DNA of 35,231 nucleotides from Candidatus Nanoarchaeia archaeon (GCA_028691765.1 JAQUYS010000006.1:1-35231); one strand, 5' to 3'; counted from the stretch's first letter, positions 10,076 through 20,172 are shown. Notes: generated from the sequence alone by a model not told the origin. Numbers and translations are program-made.

Positions 10076-10367
10076 AATAGAACTTATTGATTCTCTTATC
10101 AAAGAAATCAAGAAAAATTTTAGTAAAGCTGAAGCCAATAAGCTATTGGATTTATTTGAAACTTTAAAGGAATCTCCTCATAAAGGAAAACCACTTTACA
10201 ATAGAGGAGCTCTAATTCTTAAAGAATTAAAATACAAATCATTTAGATTTTACTTCATAACAGATGGATTTAAATTAAGATTTCTAGATCAAAAACAATT
10301 AAAAGATTTATTAATTAAATTCGTTGCTATGTCTGACAAGAATCAACAGCAAACCGTAAGAAGTTAA
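10062..10367 (+). CDS. RelE/ParE-family-like toxin
   Basis: L.ESPHKGKPL....LKELKYKSFRFYFI.DG pattern; overlaps the antitoxin. Confidence 0.7.
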   Translation: MMMIKIELIDSLIKEIKKNFSKAEANKLLDLFETLKESPHKGKPLYNRGALILKELKYKSFRFYFITDGFKLRFLDQKQLKDLLIKFVAMSDKNQQQTVRS

Positions 10368-10371
10368 AAAA

Positions 10372-10515
10372 TTATTTCTTTAGTTTCAAATAATCTTTTA
10401 AAGATATTTTTGTATTCATTGAATTTAAAAGAACATTCTGTTGTTTAGACCAGTCTTTATCTGAATGCTCTCGAACATATTTTGCCCAAAATTCAACAAA
10501 CTCAAGTCTATTCAT
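10372..10515 (-). CDS. Micro-ORF (47 aa) overlapping the nucleotidyltransferase stop: MNRLEFVEFWAKYVREHSDKDWSKQQNVLLNSMNTKISLKDYLKLKK
   Basis: Read by eye on the minus strand; ATG at 10515 overlaps the upstream stop (10508-10510); too short for the ORF track. Confidence 0.6.
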   Translation of the reverse strand: MNRLEFVEFWAKYVREHSDKDWSKQQNVLLNSMNTKISLKDYLKLKK

Positions 10516-11095
10516 TTAAGATCCTCTTATAATCTTCAATCAAATTAAAATCAATATTTTTTTCGGCCACAATTCTTAAATGTAATGCGTCCTCTAAATC
10601 TTTTGGAGACTTTAAAACAACTTCCTTATAGGCTATTTGTAATTCTAAAGGAGAAATATGTAGTTTCTCTTTACCTAAATAAACGTCAATTTTTTTTTCT
10701 AAAACTAAAAAATCAATTTGTGTTTTAGCAAATTTCAACTCCATATTAGGGATAACTTGATTTAAAAAAGCAAATCTTATTGCAACTCCTGAAGAAAGAT
10801 AATTAAACATTTCTTCTTTGGAATCTGTATTTAAACAATAAAATTCAGAAGATAGATCATCAACGAATTTAGAAAAATCATTAAATTTCAAAGGAGGAAT
10901 TATAATATCTACATCTTCACTCATTCGAGATCTTCCTAACAATATTGAAACATAACCACTAATTAAAACATAATTTGTAAAATTACTTAAATACTTGACA
11001 AATTTTAAAGTGAAATCATCCAATAAAGATATGTGTTTATCTAATTTTATAGTTTTATCGTTAACAAATTGCATACTTATGTGGTTAGTTCCCAT
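10508..11095 (-). CDS. Nucleotidyltransferase-fold protein (putative TA component)
   Basis: YVLISGYVSILLGRSRMSEDVDIIIPPL. Confidence 0.65.
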   Translation of the reverse strand: MGTNHISMQFVNDKTIKLDKHISLLDDFTLKFVKYLSNFTNYVLISGYVSILLGRSRMSEDVDIIIPPLKFNDFSKFVDDLSSEFYCLNTDSKEEMFNYLSSGVAIRFAFLNQVIPNMELKFAKTQIDFLVLEKKIDVYLGKEKLHISPLELQIAYKEVVLKSPKDLEDALHLRIVAEKNIDFNLIEDYKRILNE

Positions 11096-11150
11096 ATATA
11101 AAAAACTAACTATTAGAAATATAAACTTTACAGAGGAAAATCCGGAAATT

Positions 11151-11912
11151 TTACGACAATTTCTCTAAAACACCTTTCATCAAAATTAAATCATTGAGAA
11201 AATCAGAACTCTCACACACAATTGTAACATCCTTTTCATATTTATTTAAAGCTTCAACTAATTTACCAAAAGCCTTAACATCTATAGGTAAATGCCTGAT
11301 TTCACCTTTATCCCCATACTCAATTCCCGAAAAATGTGCATGAAATTTTTTAGGCAATTTAGAAACAACCTCATCATAATCAACAAACCCATAACGAGCC
11401 AAGTAATGTGCAAAATCAACTGTTAAAGAAATTCCTTTAATCTCCTTAACCAATTTCAACAATTCTTCAAGCGAACCAAACTGACTTTTTTTACCCATCA
11501 ATTCTGGAGCTAAAACTACATTCAATCCTAAATAATCAATTTCTTTCTTAATTTCAATTAAACTTTTTTTTACAATTTCATAAACTTCTTCAGGATCTCG
11601 TTTCAAATAAAAACCTGGATGAAAACAAATATACTTCGCACCTAATTTATCGCCCACTTTACAACATTCAATTATTATTTGTTTACTCCTTTCCAACACA
11701 GATAAATCAACCGCAGCTAAATTGATAAAATATGGTGCATGTATGGATAGAGTAACGCCTAATTTAGCACTAATTTTTCGAACCTCTGAAATCTTCTCTT
11801 CTTTCTTCAAATAAATCGAACGAACAAATTCAATTTCTGCAGCTTTAAATTTATGTTCCTGAATAAACTTAACAAAATCAGAAGAAAATCCAGGTGTAGC
11901 AAGCGTAATCAT
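11151..11912 (-). CDS. Endonuclease IV / xylose isomerase-like TIM barrel
   Basis: LSIHAPYFINLA, ICFHPGFY, LAPELMG, LTVDFAHYLA, FHAHFSG motifs. Confidence 0.75.
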   Translation of the reverse strand: MITLATPGFSSDFVKFIQEHKFKAAEIEFVRSIYLKKEEKISEVRKISAKLGVTLSIHAPYFINLAAVDLSVLERSKQIIIECCKVGDKLGAKYICFHPGFYLKRDPEEVYEIVKKSLIEIKKEIDYLGLNVVLAPELMGKKSQFGSLEELLKLVKEIKGISLTVDFAHYLARYGFVDYDEVVSKLPKKFHAHFSGIEYGDKGEIRHLPIDVKAFGKLVEALNKYEKDVTIVCESSDFLNDLILMKGVLEKLS

Positions 11913-11947
11913 ATTAAAACTAAAACTAACTTATTTATATTTTTAAC

Positions 11948-12038
11948 TAGTGGTTAACTAAAAATAAATTTAAAAAATAATATCAAAAAATGCCTATAAA
12001 AAAGGAAATATTTATAAATTAATAGTGGTTAACTAAAA
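11948..12038 (+). repeat. Direct repeat TAGTGGTTAACTAAAA (16 bp, 2 copies: 11948-11963 and 12023-12038)
   Basis: Exact copies read in the sequence; the second overlaps the expected TSS of the Fic gene. Confidence 0.85.
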
Positions 12039-12040
12039 GC

Positions 12041-12970
12041 ATGACTTATGTAGTTATCAAAAAAATAAAAAATCGCGAATATTTATATTTAGTAGAAAGT
12101 AAAATAATAAATAATAAAACAATTCAAAAAACACTAAAATATATCGGTCCGAAGAGAGATTTAACTGAAGATGAAGTTAATTGTATAAAAGAATCTCAAG
12201 AAAGAAAAGATTGGATTTTACTTAATTTCGAAGAACAATTATCTTATCAAAAACACAATGAATTACAAAAAATTTCTGTTATGCAAACAAAATACTTAAA
12301 AAAACTGGATATTGCAACCTTAGAAAAAGAAAAAGAAAAATTTTTAAGCGATTTTATTTCAAATAGCAATTCCATAGAAGGTTCAACAATGACTCAAAAT
12401 GAAACTTCTAATTATTTATTTAATAACATAGTCCCCACAAACACAACTAAAAAAGAAATACATATGGCCGAAAATCTTTTTGAAGCTTGGAAATATGTTC
12501 AAAAAAATAAAGATAAATTTCCTAATGAAAAAGATTTGTGCGAACTACACAAATTAGTTAATAAAAATATAGAGACTGAAGAAACTTTGGGAAAATTTAA
12601 AAAATATCAAAATTATATTGATGAAATACATACTTCCGCACCAATTTATGTAAAAGAAAGACTAAAAGAATTATTAATTTGGATTAAAAAAGCATATAAA
12701 GAAATGAATGATTTTGAAGTGGCATTTCAATCACATATTCAATTTGAAATAATACATCCTTTTGTAGATGGTAATGGTCGAGTTGGAAGATTGTTACTTA
12801 ATTGGTTGTTAATGTATAAAAATAAAGAACCTTTCTCAATAAAAAATAAAAATCGAGGACAGTATATTTCTGCTTTAAATAATTCTAGAAGAGGTAAAAT
12901 AGAAGCAATATGTATTTTTTGTTATGAAGAATACTGTAATCAATACAAATTTCATAATTTTGAAAACTAA
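12041..12970 (+). CDS. Fic-domain protein with intramolecular inhibitory helix
   Basis: HPFVDGNGRVGR (HPFxxGNGRxxR) and SNSIEG, matching the (S/T)xxxE(G/N) inhibitory motif. Confidence 0.92.
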   Translation: MTYVVIKKIKNREYLYLVESKIINNKTIQKTLKYIGPKRDLTEDEVNCIKESQERKDWILLNFEEQLSYQKHNELQKISVMQTKYLKKLDIATLEKEKEKFLSDFISNSNSIEGSTMTQNETSNYLFNNIVPTNTTKKEIHMAENLFEAWKYVQKNKDKFPNEKDLCELHKLVNKNIETEETLGKFKKYQNYIDEIHTSAPIYVKERLKELLIWIKKAYKEMNDFEVAFQSHIQFEIIHPFVDGNGRVGRLLLNWLLMYKNKEPFSIKNKNRGQYISALNNSRRGKIEAICIFCYEEYCNQYKFHNFEN

Positions 12971-13003
12971 CTTATTTATATAATTTGACATCATTCCAAG
13001 TTT

Positions 13004-13693
13004 ATGGAAGAAAGAGTACAAAAAATAATTGCAGAATCTGGATTATGTTCTAGAAGAAAGGCTGAAGCATTAATTGAACAAGGAAGAGTTTTTGTTAATG
13101 ATAAACAAATCTCATTAGGAGACAAAGCTGATGGTGAAAAAGACATAATTAAAGTTAACAATAAACAAATAAAAAAAGAAAAGAAAGTTTATTACATGTT
13201 AAACAAACCTAAAAACTATATCACTACTTCGGATGATTTGTATGAAAGAAAAAAAGTTACTGATTTAGTACCTGACCAACCCAGAGTTTTTGCAGTTGGT
13301 AGATTAGATCGAGATTCTACAGGAATTTTGCTTTTGACGAATGATGGGGAATTTGCAAATAAAGTTATGCATCCAAGATATGAAATAAAAAAAACCTACG
13401 TTGCAACATTAAAAACGAAATTCAATAAAGAAGACCTTAAAAAATTCAAAGATGGAATTTATATTGAAGGACAATCAATTAAATCAGACGCAAAAATAAT
13501 TAATGACAACACTCTTGAAATTACATTACATGTAGGTCTACACAAAATAGTAAAGCGACTTTTAAAAGAAATAGGATATTATGTTGATTCATTACAAAGA
13601 ACCAAAATCAATAATCTAGAATTAGATGTTCCTCTTGGGACTTATAGGCCTTTAACTAAAGCAGATATGGATTTGATTTTTAAAAAAATATAG
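13004..13693 (+). CDS. RsuA/RluB/RluE-family pseudouridine synthase with S4 domain
   Basis: ERVQKIIAESGLCSRRKAEALIEQGRVFVND and GRLDRDSTGILLLTNDGEFANKVMHPRYEIKKTY. Confidence 0.92.
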   Translation: MEERVQKIIAESGLCSRRKAEALIEQGRVFVNDKQISLGDKADGEKDIIKVNNKQIKKEKKVYYMLNKPKNYITTSDDLYERKKVTDLVPDQPRVFAVGRLDRDSTGILLLTNDGEFANKVMHPRYEIKKTYVATLKTKFNKEDLKKFKDGIYIEGQSIKSDAKIINDNTLEITLHVGLHKIVKRLLKEIGYYVDSLQRTKINNLELDVPLGTYRPLTKADMDLIFKKI

Positions 13694-14543
13694 GTGTGAC
13701 CCAAATTTCCAATATTCCTGCAATAAATAATATTGCAATACTTAAAAGAATTAAATCTGCTGAATCTAAAACAATGTGTTCAAATTTTTTTCCACCAAAA
13801 TCATGTTTTATTACAGCAATAGAAATTATTCCTCCTGCTAAACCTGCTGTAAAATAAGCCAATATTTCAGGAATTCCATGAATTGCATATTTCATTAAAC
13901 CTATGGAAATTACATTAAAATATTGTACAAATTTATCTAAACCAACTAAACCACTTAACAAAGCCAACTCTCCTCTAATAAAATTCCCTATTGCAGTTCC
14001 TATAACGGATGCATTCCAAGTCAATATGAAAATTGCACCTGCACCATAAAGAAAGGAGAACAATAAACAAAACATTAAAACTTTAACATTGTTTAAAAAA
14101 ATATTAGAAAATCTATCAAATCCTGCAATAAATTTTCCAGTAACATCTGAGCTAACTGCATGACTCATACCAGAGATTGTTTTTATTTGAGCGTCAAACA
14201 TTGTTGAAGTAGTTTCACCAGGTAAAATAGTATAAAGTAGTGCCATTCCTAATGTCACCCCTATGAATAAACACATAAAAGCCAATAAAGCTTTGCCATG
14301 TTCTTTTAATAAAATAATTTCATGAAATTCACTTACATCTTTTTTCTCTTCATCTTTTATTACTGAAATCATTAAAGGGATTGACGCCATCACTATTAAA
14401 AAAACCATTATTAAACTAGCTTGGTCGGGAAATATCCACATACTTAAAGCGGCTGCAATTAAAGAATATAAAAATCCAATCAATATCAAAAAATAGGGTC
14501 TTTTCTCAGCATTAAATGAATTGATTATTGATTCTATGACCAT
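13680..14543 (-). CDS. Stage II sporulation protein M (SpoIIM)-like integral membrane protein
   Basis: Multiple TM segments; FSNIFLNNVKVLMFCLLFSFLYGAGAIFILTWNASVIG and HGIPEILAYFTAGLAGG. Confidence 0.8.
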   Translation of the reverse strand: MVIESIINSFNAEKRPYFLILIGFLYSLIAAALSMWIFPDQASLIMVFLIVMASIPLMISVIKDEEKKDVSEFHEIILLKEHGKALLAFMCLFIGVTLGMALLYTILPGETTSTMFDAQIKTISGMSHAVSSDVTGKFIAGFDRFSNIFLNNVKVLMFCLLFSFLYGAGAIFILTWNASVIGTAIGNFIRGELALLSGLVGLDKFVQYFNVISIGLMKYAIHGIPEILAYFTAGLAGGIISIAVIKHDFGGKKFEHIVLDSADLILLSIAILFIAGILEIWVTPIFF

Positions 14544-14650
14544 GAGTGAAAACTAGAATAAACCATTTATAAGTCTTTCGTAGACAAAGTTTATAAATTT
14601 GGAGTGCCTTCTAAAATAAACATTCCACAAATATATTGTGAGGTAATAAT

Positions 14651-17600
14651 TTGGCTGATTTTGAAGTAGTTTGTTCTAAAGAAATGGAGAAGTATTTTAC
14701 TGAATTAGATTCAAATACTAAAAAATGCTACGATATTGCAACTATCGCTAGAAAGAAGGGTTTTGATCCTGAAGATTATGTTGAAATTAAACTTGCAAAA
14801 AATATGGCTGAAAGAGTAGTAGGAATTATTGCCGTTGTTGCTCCACAAATTATCAACTCAGGTGTTGTAGAAAGAATTGTTGAACTTGAAAAAAAATATG
14901 AATCTTTGGATTGGAGAATTGCATTTATAATTGCACATGAAATTGCACAACAAAAATTTTGTTCTTTCAAAGATGAAAAAGAAGCAATTGAAGTCGGCAT
15001 AAGAACGGGTTTCTGTTATGTTACTGTGGGCGTTGTATCTTCACCATTAGAAGGTTTAACATCAATAGATATTTTACCAAGAAGGGATGGAACTGGAAAT
15101 TATTTTAGATTAAATTATTCTGGACCGATTAGAAATGCTGGTGGAACTGGCGCATCAGTTAGCGTTTTGATTGCAGATTATGTAAGAAAAAAAATGGGTT
15201 ATGCAAAATATGATCCTGATGAAAATGAAATTAAAAGATGTTCTGCTGAATTAGAAGATTATCATCAATATGTTGCAAATTTACAATATTATCCATATAA
15301 AGAAGAAGTTGATTTTTTAATGAGACATATACCTGTTGAAATAGGTGGAGAGCCTTCAGAAAAAAGAGAAATTTCAAATGCAAGTTTAAAAGATTTACCA
15401 AGAATTGAAACAAATTTATTGAGAAGTGGTTATTGTTTAATTCATTCTTCATGCATTCCTTTAAAATCTCCCAAACTTTGGAAAAATTTAAGCAAATGGG
15501 GACATGAATTTGACATGCACGATTGGGATTTTCTAGAAAAACACATTAAATTACAAAAAGAATTGAAATCAACAAAAACTGAAACAAAAACTGAAACAAA
15601 AGATGTTGAAGAAAGAATTCCGACGATACCTGGTTTATTGATTTCTAAAAAAATTAAAACAGATTCTGTCTTTATAACTGATCTTGTGGGTGGACGGCCT
15701 GTTCTTGGTCATCCTATGAGGAGTGGTTCTTTTAGATTAAGATATGGACGAAGTAGAACAAGTGGGTATTCTGGTCAAAGCACTCATCCTGCAACATTGG
15801 GTGTAATGAACGATATGATTGCAATTGGAACACAATTAAAGGTTGAACGTCCTGGTAAAGCTGCATTATTCACATCTTGTGATAATTTAATGGGACCAAC
15901 AGTCAAATTAAAAGATGGTAGTGTTGTTTATATTGATTCTTTTGAAGAAGCAAAAAAACTTTCTCCCGAAGTTGAAGAAATTATTTATAATGGTGACGCT
16001 TTAATCGCTTACGGAGATTTTTTCGACAGAGCACATATTTTAATACCTCCTGGATATGTTGAAGAATATTGGATTTTGGAAGTTAAAGAAGCTTTAAAAA
16101 TACACGTTGGAGAATTTGATTTAGAATTATACTCCAAATATTTAGAAATACCAAAAGAGTTTTTAGAAAAATTATTTTTTAATCCTATAACAACAAAAGT
16201 TTCATTTGATACAGCCGAGAACATAAGTCAAAAATTAAATGTGCCTCTTCATCCTGCACACATTTATTTTTATAAAGAAATTGATTTAGAACAATTCCGT
16301 TCCTTAATACAATGGTTTATACATGCACAATTCCAGTTAGAGATTCCTAGAATTACCTTACCTTATGGGGAAGAATATGTTAATGCAAAAAGAGCGTTAG
16401 AATTATTAGGAGTTCCCCACAAACTTGAAAACGGATATGTACACATTCTATCAGATCACGCATTAGCACTTACAAAAACGTTAAACATTTTTTCATCTTT
16501 AGAAGCTAAAGATTATCTAGAATTGATTGAAGAAAATAAAGAATTGTATCCTTTAGAAATAATAAATAAATTTTCTAATTTTAAAATAAAGGACAAATCA
16601 GGAATTTTCATTGGAGCAAGAATGGGGAGACCTGAAAAATGTAAAATGCGAAAAATGAAAGGTAATCCTCACGGTCTATTTCCTGTTGGAGAAGATGGTG
16701 GAAGATTGCGAAGTTTTCAATCTGCGTTTGATACAGAAAAAATAACATCTTCCTTTCCTGTTTACATTTGCCCTAAATGTAAAAATAAAACTCCTTTAAG
16801 AATTTGTGAAATGTGTGAAACAAAAACAATTCGACAAAAAATAGAACGAGCTACTGGAGAAGAAATTTCACCTGCACTTGCAGAACAAATGACGGATAAA
16901 GTTTTTGTGGATTACAAAGAATGGAGTGTTCCTATAAATTCAATCTTTGAATATTGTTTAAAAAAAATAAATACCAAAATTTACCCTGATTTAATTAAAG
17001 GTGTAAGAGGTATGGTTGGTAAAGACAAAAGTGTTGAACATCCAATTAAAGCCTTATTAAGAGCAAAAAATGGAATTTGTGTTAATAAAGATGGAACCAT
17101 TCGTTATGATTCTAGTGAAGTTACTTTAACTCATTTCAAACCTAAAGAAATAGGCGTATCCATAGAAAAATTAAAAAAATTAGGATATTTAAAAGACATT
17201 TATAATAAACCTTTAGAAAATAATAATCAAATTTTAGAATTAAAAGTTCAAGACGTAGTTATGCCTATTGGTGTAGGTTCTCCAGAAGAAGGAAGTGATC
17301 AAATATTTCTGCGAACATCTCAATTCATAGATGATCTTTTAGTTTATGTTTATGGTTTAGAACCATTTTACAAAGCAAAAACTGCAGATGATTTAATAGG
17401 ACAATTAATCGTAGGACTTGCACCACATACTTCTGCAGGAAGTGTTGGTAGATTAATAGGATGGACTAAATCTCAAGGAATGATGGCTCATCCAATGTAT
17501 CACGCAGCCATGAGGAGAGACTGTTTTTCATATGATTCCAGAATCCCTGTAAAAATAAATGGTCGGTGGGAAATAATAAAAATTGGAGAATTAGTTGAAA

Positions 17601-19684
17601 ATCTTAATCCTTCAAAAATTGTAGATGCTTTTAGCACTAAAGAGATAAAAGTAAAAAACTACATCACTTTAGGATTGAAAAATAATAAAATTGTAGAAGT
17701 GAATATTAATAATTTTACTAAACATACTCCCCAGAAAATGATAGAATTTAAAACGAAATTAGGAAGAACAATTAAAACAACATTTAATCACAAGCATTTA
17801 GTTTTTGAAAATAATAAAACTCAAATAAAACAAGCATATGAATTAAAGAAAGGATGTATATTAAAAATCCCATATAATTACAATATATCTCAAAAAAATG
17901 TAACTAAATTAAATTTATTAGAATTATTCAAAACTAAACCTTATGTTATGGTTAGAGGATTAAAACAACAAATTAAAGATTTGAGAAAACAATTAAAATT
18001 ATTTAAATTAAATAAAATGGATGTAAATAACTTTTTCACCAGAGATTGTATACCTATCAATGTAGCCTATAAATTAATAAACAGTAATAAAAATATAGAT
18101 AAAAAAGAATTATTTCTAAGTGTTAAAAGAGATTCAGTAAAATTGCCTCTTGAAATAAAAGTGGATGAAACATTTTTAAAAATTATTGGTTTATATATTG
18201 CTGAAGGTTATTGTAGGAAAAAAATAGAGGGTAAGGGATATTATCAAATATATATTGCAGCACAAAAAGAAGAAATTAGAACCTATATTAAAAAATATTT
18301 TAAATTAAATTTAAATTTGACTCCTACAGAAAATAAAGACGACCGATTAACATTTTCAAGTAGAATTTTATATGAGTTATTTGCAGATGTTCTCAAATTA
18401 GGCTCAACAGCATATGAAAAAAGAATTCCATCCCAATTTCTAGCACTACCAGAACAAAAATTAGGACACTTATTATCAGGATATTTTGAAGGGGATGGTT
18501 CTGTATCTAAAACTGATTTGAGAATTTCATTTGATACAGTTTCCACAGGTTTGATGAGGGATATTGAATTTGTATTGGGAAGAATGCATACTTTCGTCAA
18601 ATATAAAGAATATGTGAGTAAACCAGGTAAACAAGTTGCTGATTTTTATATTCGTAAAAATGTACCTGTGCCATCATTTAAAGTAATTAAAGGCACCATA
18701 CAAAGCAAATTCATACATCAAATATCCAAATATATTAAATTTATATCAAAAATTAAAGAAGAAAAATTTCAATACATTTTAAAAAATAAAAAACATAGGA
18801 ATTTGTTTGTTGATTTTGATGATGATTATTTTTATGATGAAATAATTGAAGTTAAAGAAGGAATTCCTGAAACAAGTTACTGCCTAAATGTGGAAAACAA
18901 CACAGTCATAGTGGATGGAATCTTAACAAAACAATGTGATGGTGATGAAAGTTGTGCGTTTTTAGTACTTGATGCATTTTTAAATTTCTCACAAAAATTT
19001 TTAGGAACTTCAAGAGGTTCAACAATGGATGCGCCTTTAGTTCTAACCTCTATTTTAAATCCTTCTGAAGTTGATGATATGGCTTTCAAAATGGATATAG
19101 CAGACCATTATCCTCTTGAATTTTATAGAGCGTGTGAAGAATTCAAATATCCTTGGGATGTAAAAATAAAACAAATAAGTTCTATTTTAGGAACTCCTGA
19201 ACAATTTGAAGGAATGATGTTCACACATGATTTAGATGATATGAATGAAGGGGTTCTTTGCTCATCCTACAAAACACTTCCCTCAATGGCCGAGAAAATA
19301 GAATGTCAAATGGATTTAGCAAAAAAAATAAGAGCCGTAGATACAAGTGATGTTGCTAGGTTAGTTATAGAAAAACATTTTATAAGGGATACGAGAGGTA
19401 ATTTAAGAAAGTTTTCATTACAACAATTTCGTTGCGGAAAATGCAATACTAAATATAGGCGTCCACCTTTAATTGGAAAATGTACTAATTGTGGTGGAAA
19501 AATAATCTTCACCATCTCCGAAGGTTCAATAATTAAATACTTAGACATGAGTTTAGATTTAGCATATACTTACAATGTTTCGGATTATTTAAAAGAATCT
19601 TTAGAATTAATTAAAAAACGAATATTGCATGTTTTTGGTAAAGAAAAAGAAAAACAAACGGATTTAGATAGTTTCTATACTTAA
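14651..19684 (+). CDS. polC: DNA polymerase II (PolD) large subunit DP2, interrupted by an intein; TTG start
   Basis: GPIRNAGGTGASVSVLIADYVRKKMGY, GGRPVLGHPMRSGSFRLRYGRSRTSG, GARMGRPEKCKMRKMKGNPHGLFPVGEDGG, PHTSAGSVGRLIGW, CDGDES. Confidence 0.97.
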   Translation: MADFEVVCSKEMEKYFTELDSNTKKCYDIATIARKKGFDPEDYVEIKLAKNMAERVVGIIAVVAPQIINSGVVERIVELEKKYESLDWRIAFIIAHEIAQQKFCSFKDEKEAIEVGIRTGFCYVTVGVVSSPLEGLTSIDILPRRDGTGNYFRLNYSGPIRNAGGTGASVSVLIADYVRKKMGYAKYDPDENEIKRCSAELEDYHQYVANLQYYPYKEEVDFLMRHIPVEIGGEPSEKREISNASLKDLPRIETNLLRSGYCLIHSSCIPLKSPKLWKNLSKWGHEFDMHDWDFLEKHIKLQKELKSTKTETKTETKDVEERIPTIPGLLISKKIKTDSVFITDLVGGRPVLGHPMRSGSFRLRYGRSRTSGYSGQSTHPATLGVMNDMIAIGTQLKVERPGKAALFTSCDNLMGPTVKLKDGSVVYIDSFEEAKKLSPEVEEIIYNGDALIAYGDFFDRAHILIPPGYVEEYWILEVKEALKIHVGEFDLELYSKYLEIPKEFLEKLFFNPITTKVSFDTAENISQKLNVPLHPAHIYFYKEIDLEQFRSLIQWFIHAQFQLEIPRITLPYGEEYVNAKRALELLGVPHKLENGYVHILSDHALALTKTLNIFSSLEAKDYLELIEENKELYPLEIINKFSNFKIKDKSGIFIGARMGRPEKCKMRKMKGNPHGLFPVGEDGGRLRSFQSAFDTEKITSSFPVYICPKCKNKTPLRICEMCETKTIRQKIERATGEEISPALAEQMTDKVFVDYKEWSVPINSIFEYCLKKINTKIYPDLIKGVRGMVGKDKSVEHPIKALLRAKNGICVNKDGTIRYDSSEVTLTHFKPKEIGVSIEKLKKLGYLKDIYNKPLENNNQILELKVQDVVMPIGVGSPEEGSDQIFLRTSQFIDDLLVYVYGLEPFYKAKTADDLIGQLIVGLAPHTSAGSVGRLIGWTKSQGMMAHPMYHAAMRRDCFSYDSRIPVKINGRWEIIKIGELVENLNPSKIVDAFSTKEIKVKNYITLGLKNNKIVEVNINNFTKHTPQKMIEFKTKLGRTIKTTFNHKHLVFENNKTQIKQAYELKKGCILKIPYNYNISQKNVTKLNLLELFKTKPYVMVRGLKQQIKDLRKQLKLFKLNKMDVNNFFTRDCIPINVAYKLINSNKNIDKKELFLSVKRDSVKLPLEIKVDETFLKIIGLYIAEGYCRKKIEGKGYYQIYIAAQKEEIRTYIKKYFKLNLNLTPTENKDDRLTFSSRILYELFADVLKLGSTAYEKRIPSQFLALPEQKLGHLLSGYFEGDGSVSKTDLRISFDTVSTGLMRDIEFVLGRMHTFVKYKEYVSKPGKQVADFYIRKNVPVPSFKVIKGTIQSKFIHQISKYIKFISKIKEEKFQYILKNKKHRNLFVDFDDDYFYDEIIEVKEGIPETSYCLNVENNTVIVDGILTKQCDGDESCAFLVLDAFLNFSQKFLGTSRGSTMDAPLVLTSILNPSEVDDMAFKMDIADHYPLEFYRACEEFKYPWDVKIKQISSILGTPEQFEGMMFTHDLDDMNEGVLCSSYKTLPSMAEKIECQMDLAKKIRAVDTSDVARLVIEKHFIRDTRGNLRKFSLQQFRCGKCNTKYRRPPLIGKCTNCGGKIIFTISEGSIIKYLDMSLDLAYTYNVSDYLKESLELIKKRILHVFGKEKEKQTDLDSFYT
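17522..18934 (+). mobile_element. Intein (471 aa) with LAGLIDADG endonuclease in DP2 at the RRD|CDGDE site
   Basis: Starts CFSYDSRIPVKINGRWEIIKIGELVE; block B TFNHKHLVF; LAGLIDADG-like IIGLYIAEG and LLSGYFEGDGS; ends SYCLNVENNTVIVDGILTKQ|C. Confidence 0.95.
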
Positions 19685-19725
19685 GTAAATTTATAAATAA
19701 ACTAAAACTCCTTCAAGATGAAAAA

Positions 19726-20133
19726 ATGAATTATGAAGAAATGTTAAAACTTGGAAGAGAAAAATTACCCGAAGAAACAACTGGTGGAGATAGATTTACA
19801 ATTCCGAAAGTAAAAGGACATTTGCAAGGAAATAAAACAGTAATAAGTAATATAACTCAAATAGTGTCAATTTTAAGAAGACCAATTGAATTAGTTGCAA
19901 AATATATTGAAAAATTTTTGGCTACAAAATCAGTCATAGAAGGAAATTTTATAATTTTTAACACAAAACTAAGTTCTGAAAAAATAAACGAACGAATTCA
20001 AATGTTTGCAGATGAATTCGTTATTTGCAAAGAGTGCGGAAAACCAGATACACAATTGGGTAAAAATGCAGGAGTGTATGTTTTAACTTGTTCTGCTTGT
20101 GGAGCTAAATATTCTGTAAAAACTAAATTGTAA
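19726..20133 (+). CDS. Translation initiation factor aIF2 subunit beta
   Basis: C-terminal zinc ribbon CKECGKPDTQL...LTCSACGAKY and core VSILRRPIELVAKYIEKFLATK. Confidence 0.93.
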   Translation: MNYEEMLKLGREKLPEETTGGDRFTIPKVKGHLQGNKTVISNITQIVSILRRPIELVAKYIEKFLATKSVIEGNFIIFNTKLSSEKINERIQMFADEFVICKECGKPDTQLGKNAGVYVLTCSACGAKYSVKTKL

Positions 20134-20172
20134 AAACTAAATGTTTTTAAATAACGTAATCTAAAATAATGT

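Noticed and set aside
14776-19548. Minus-strand ORFs antisense to DP2 (14776, 15231, 16009, 18283, 18877, 19306)
   Set aside because: Fully antisense to a well-supported conserved gene; shadow ORFs.
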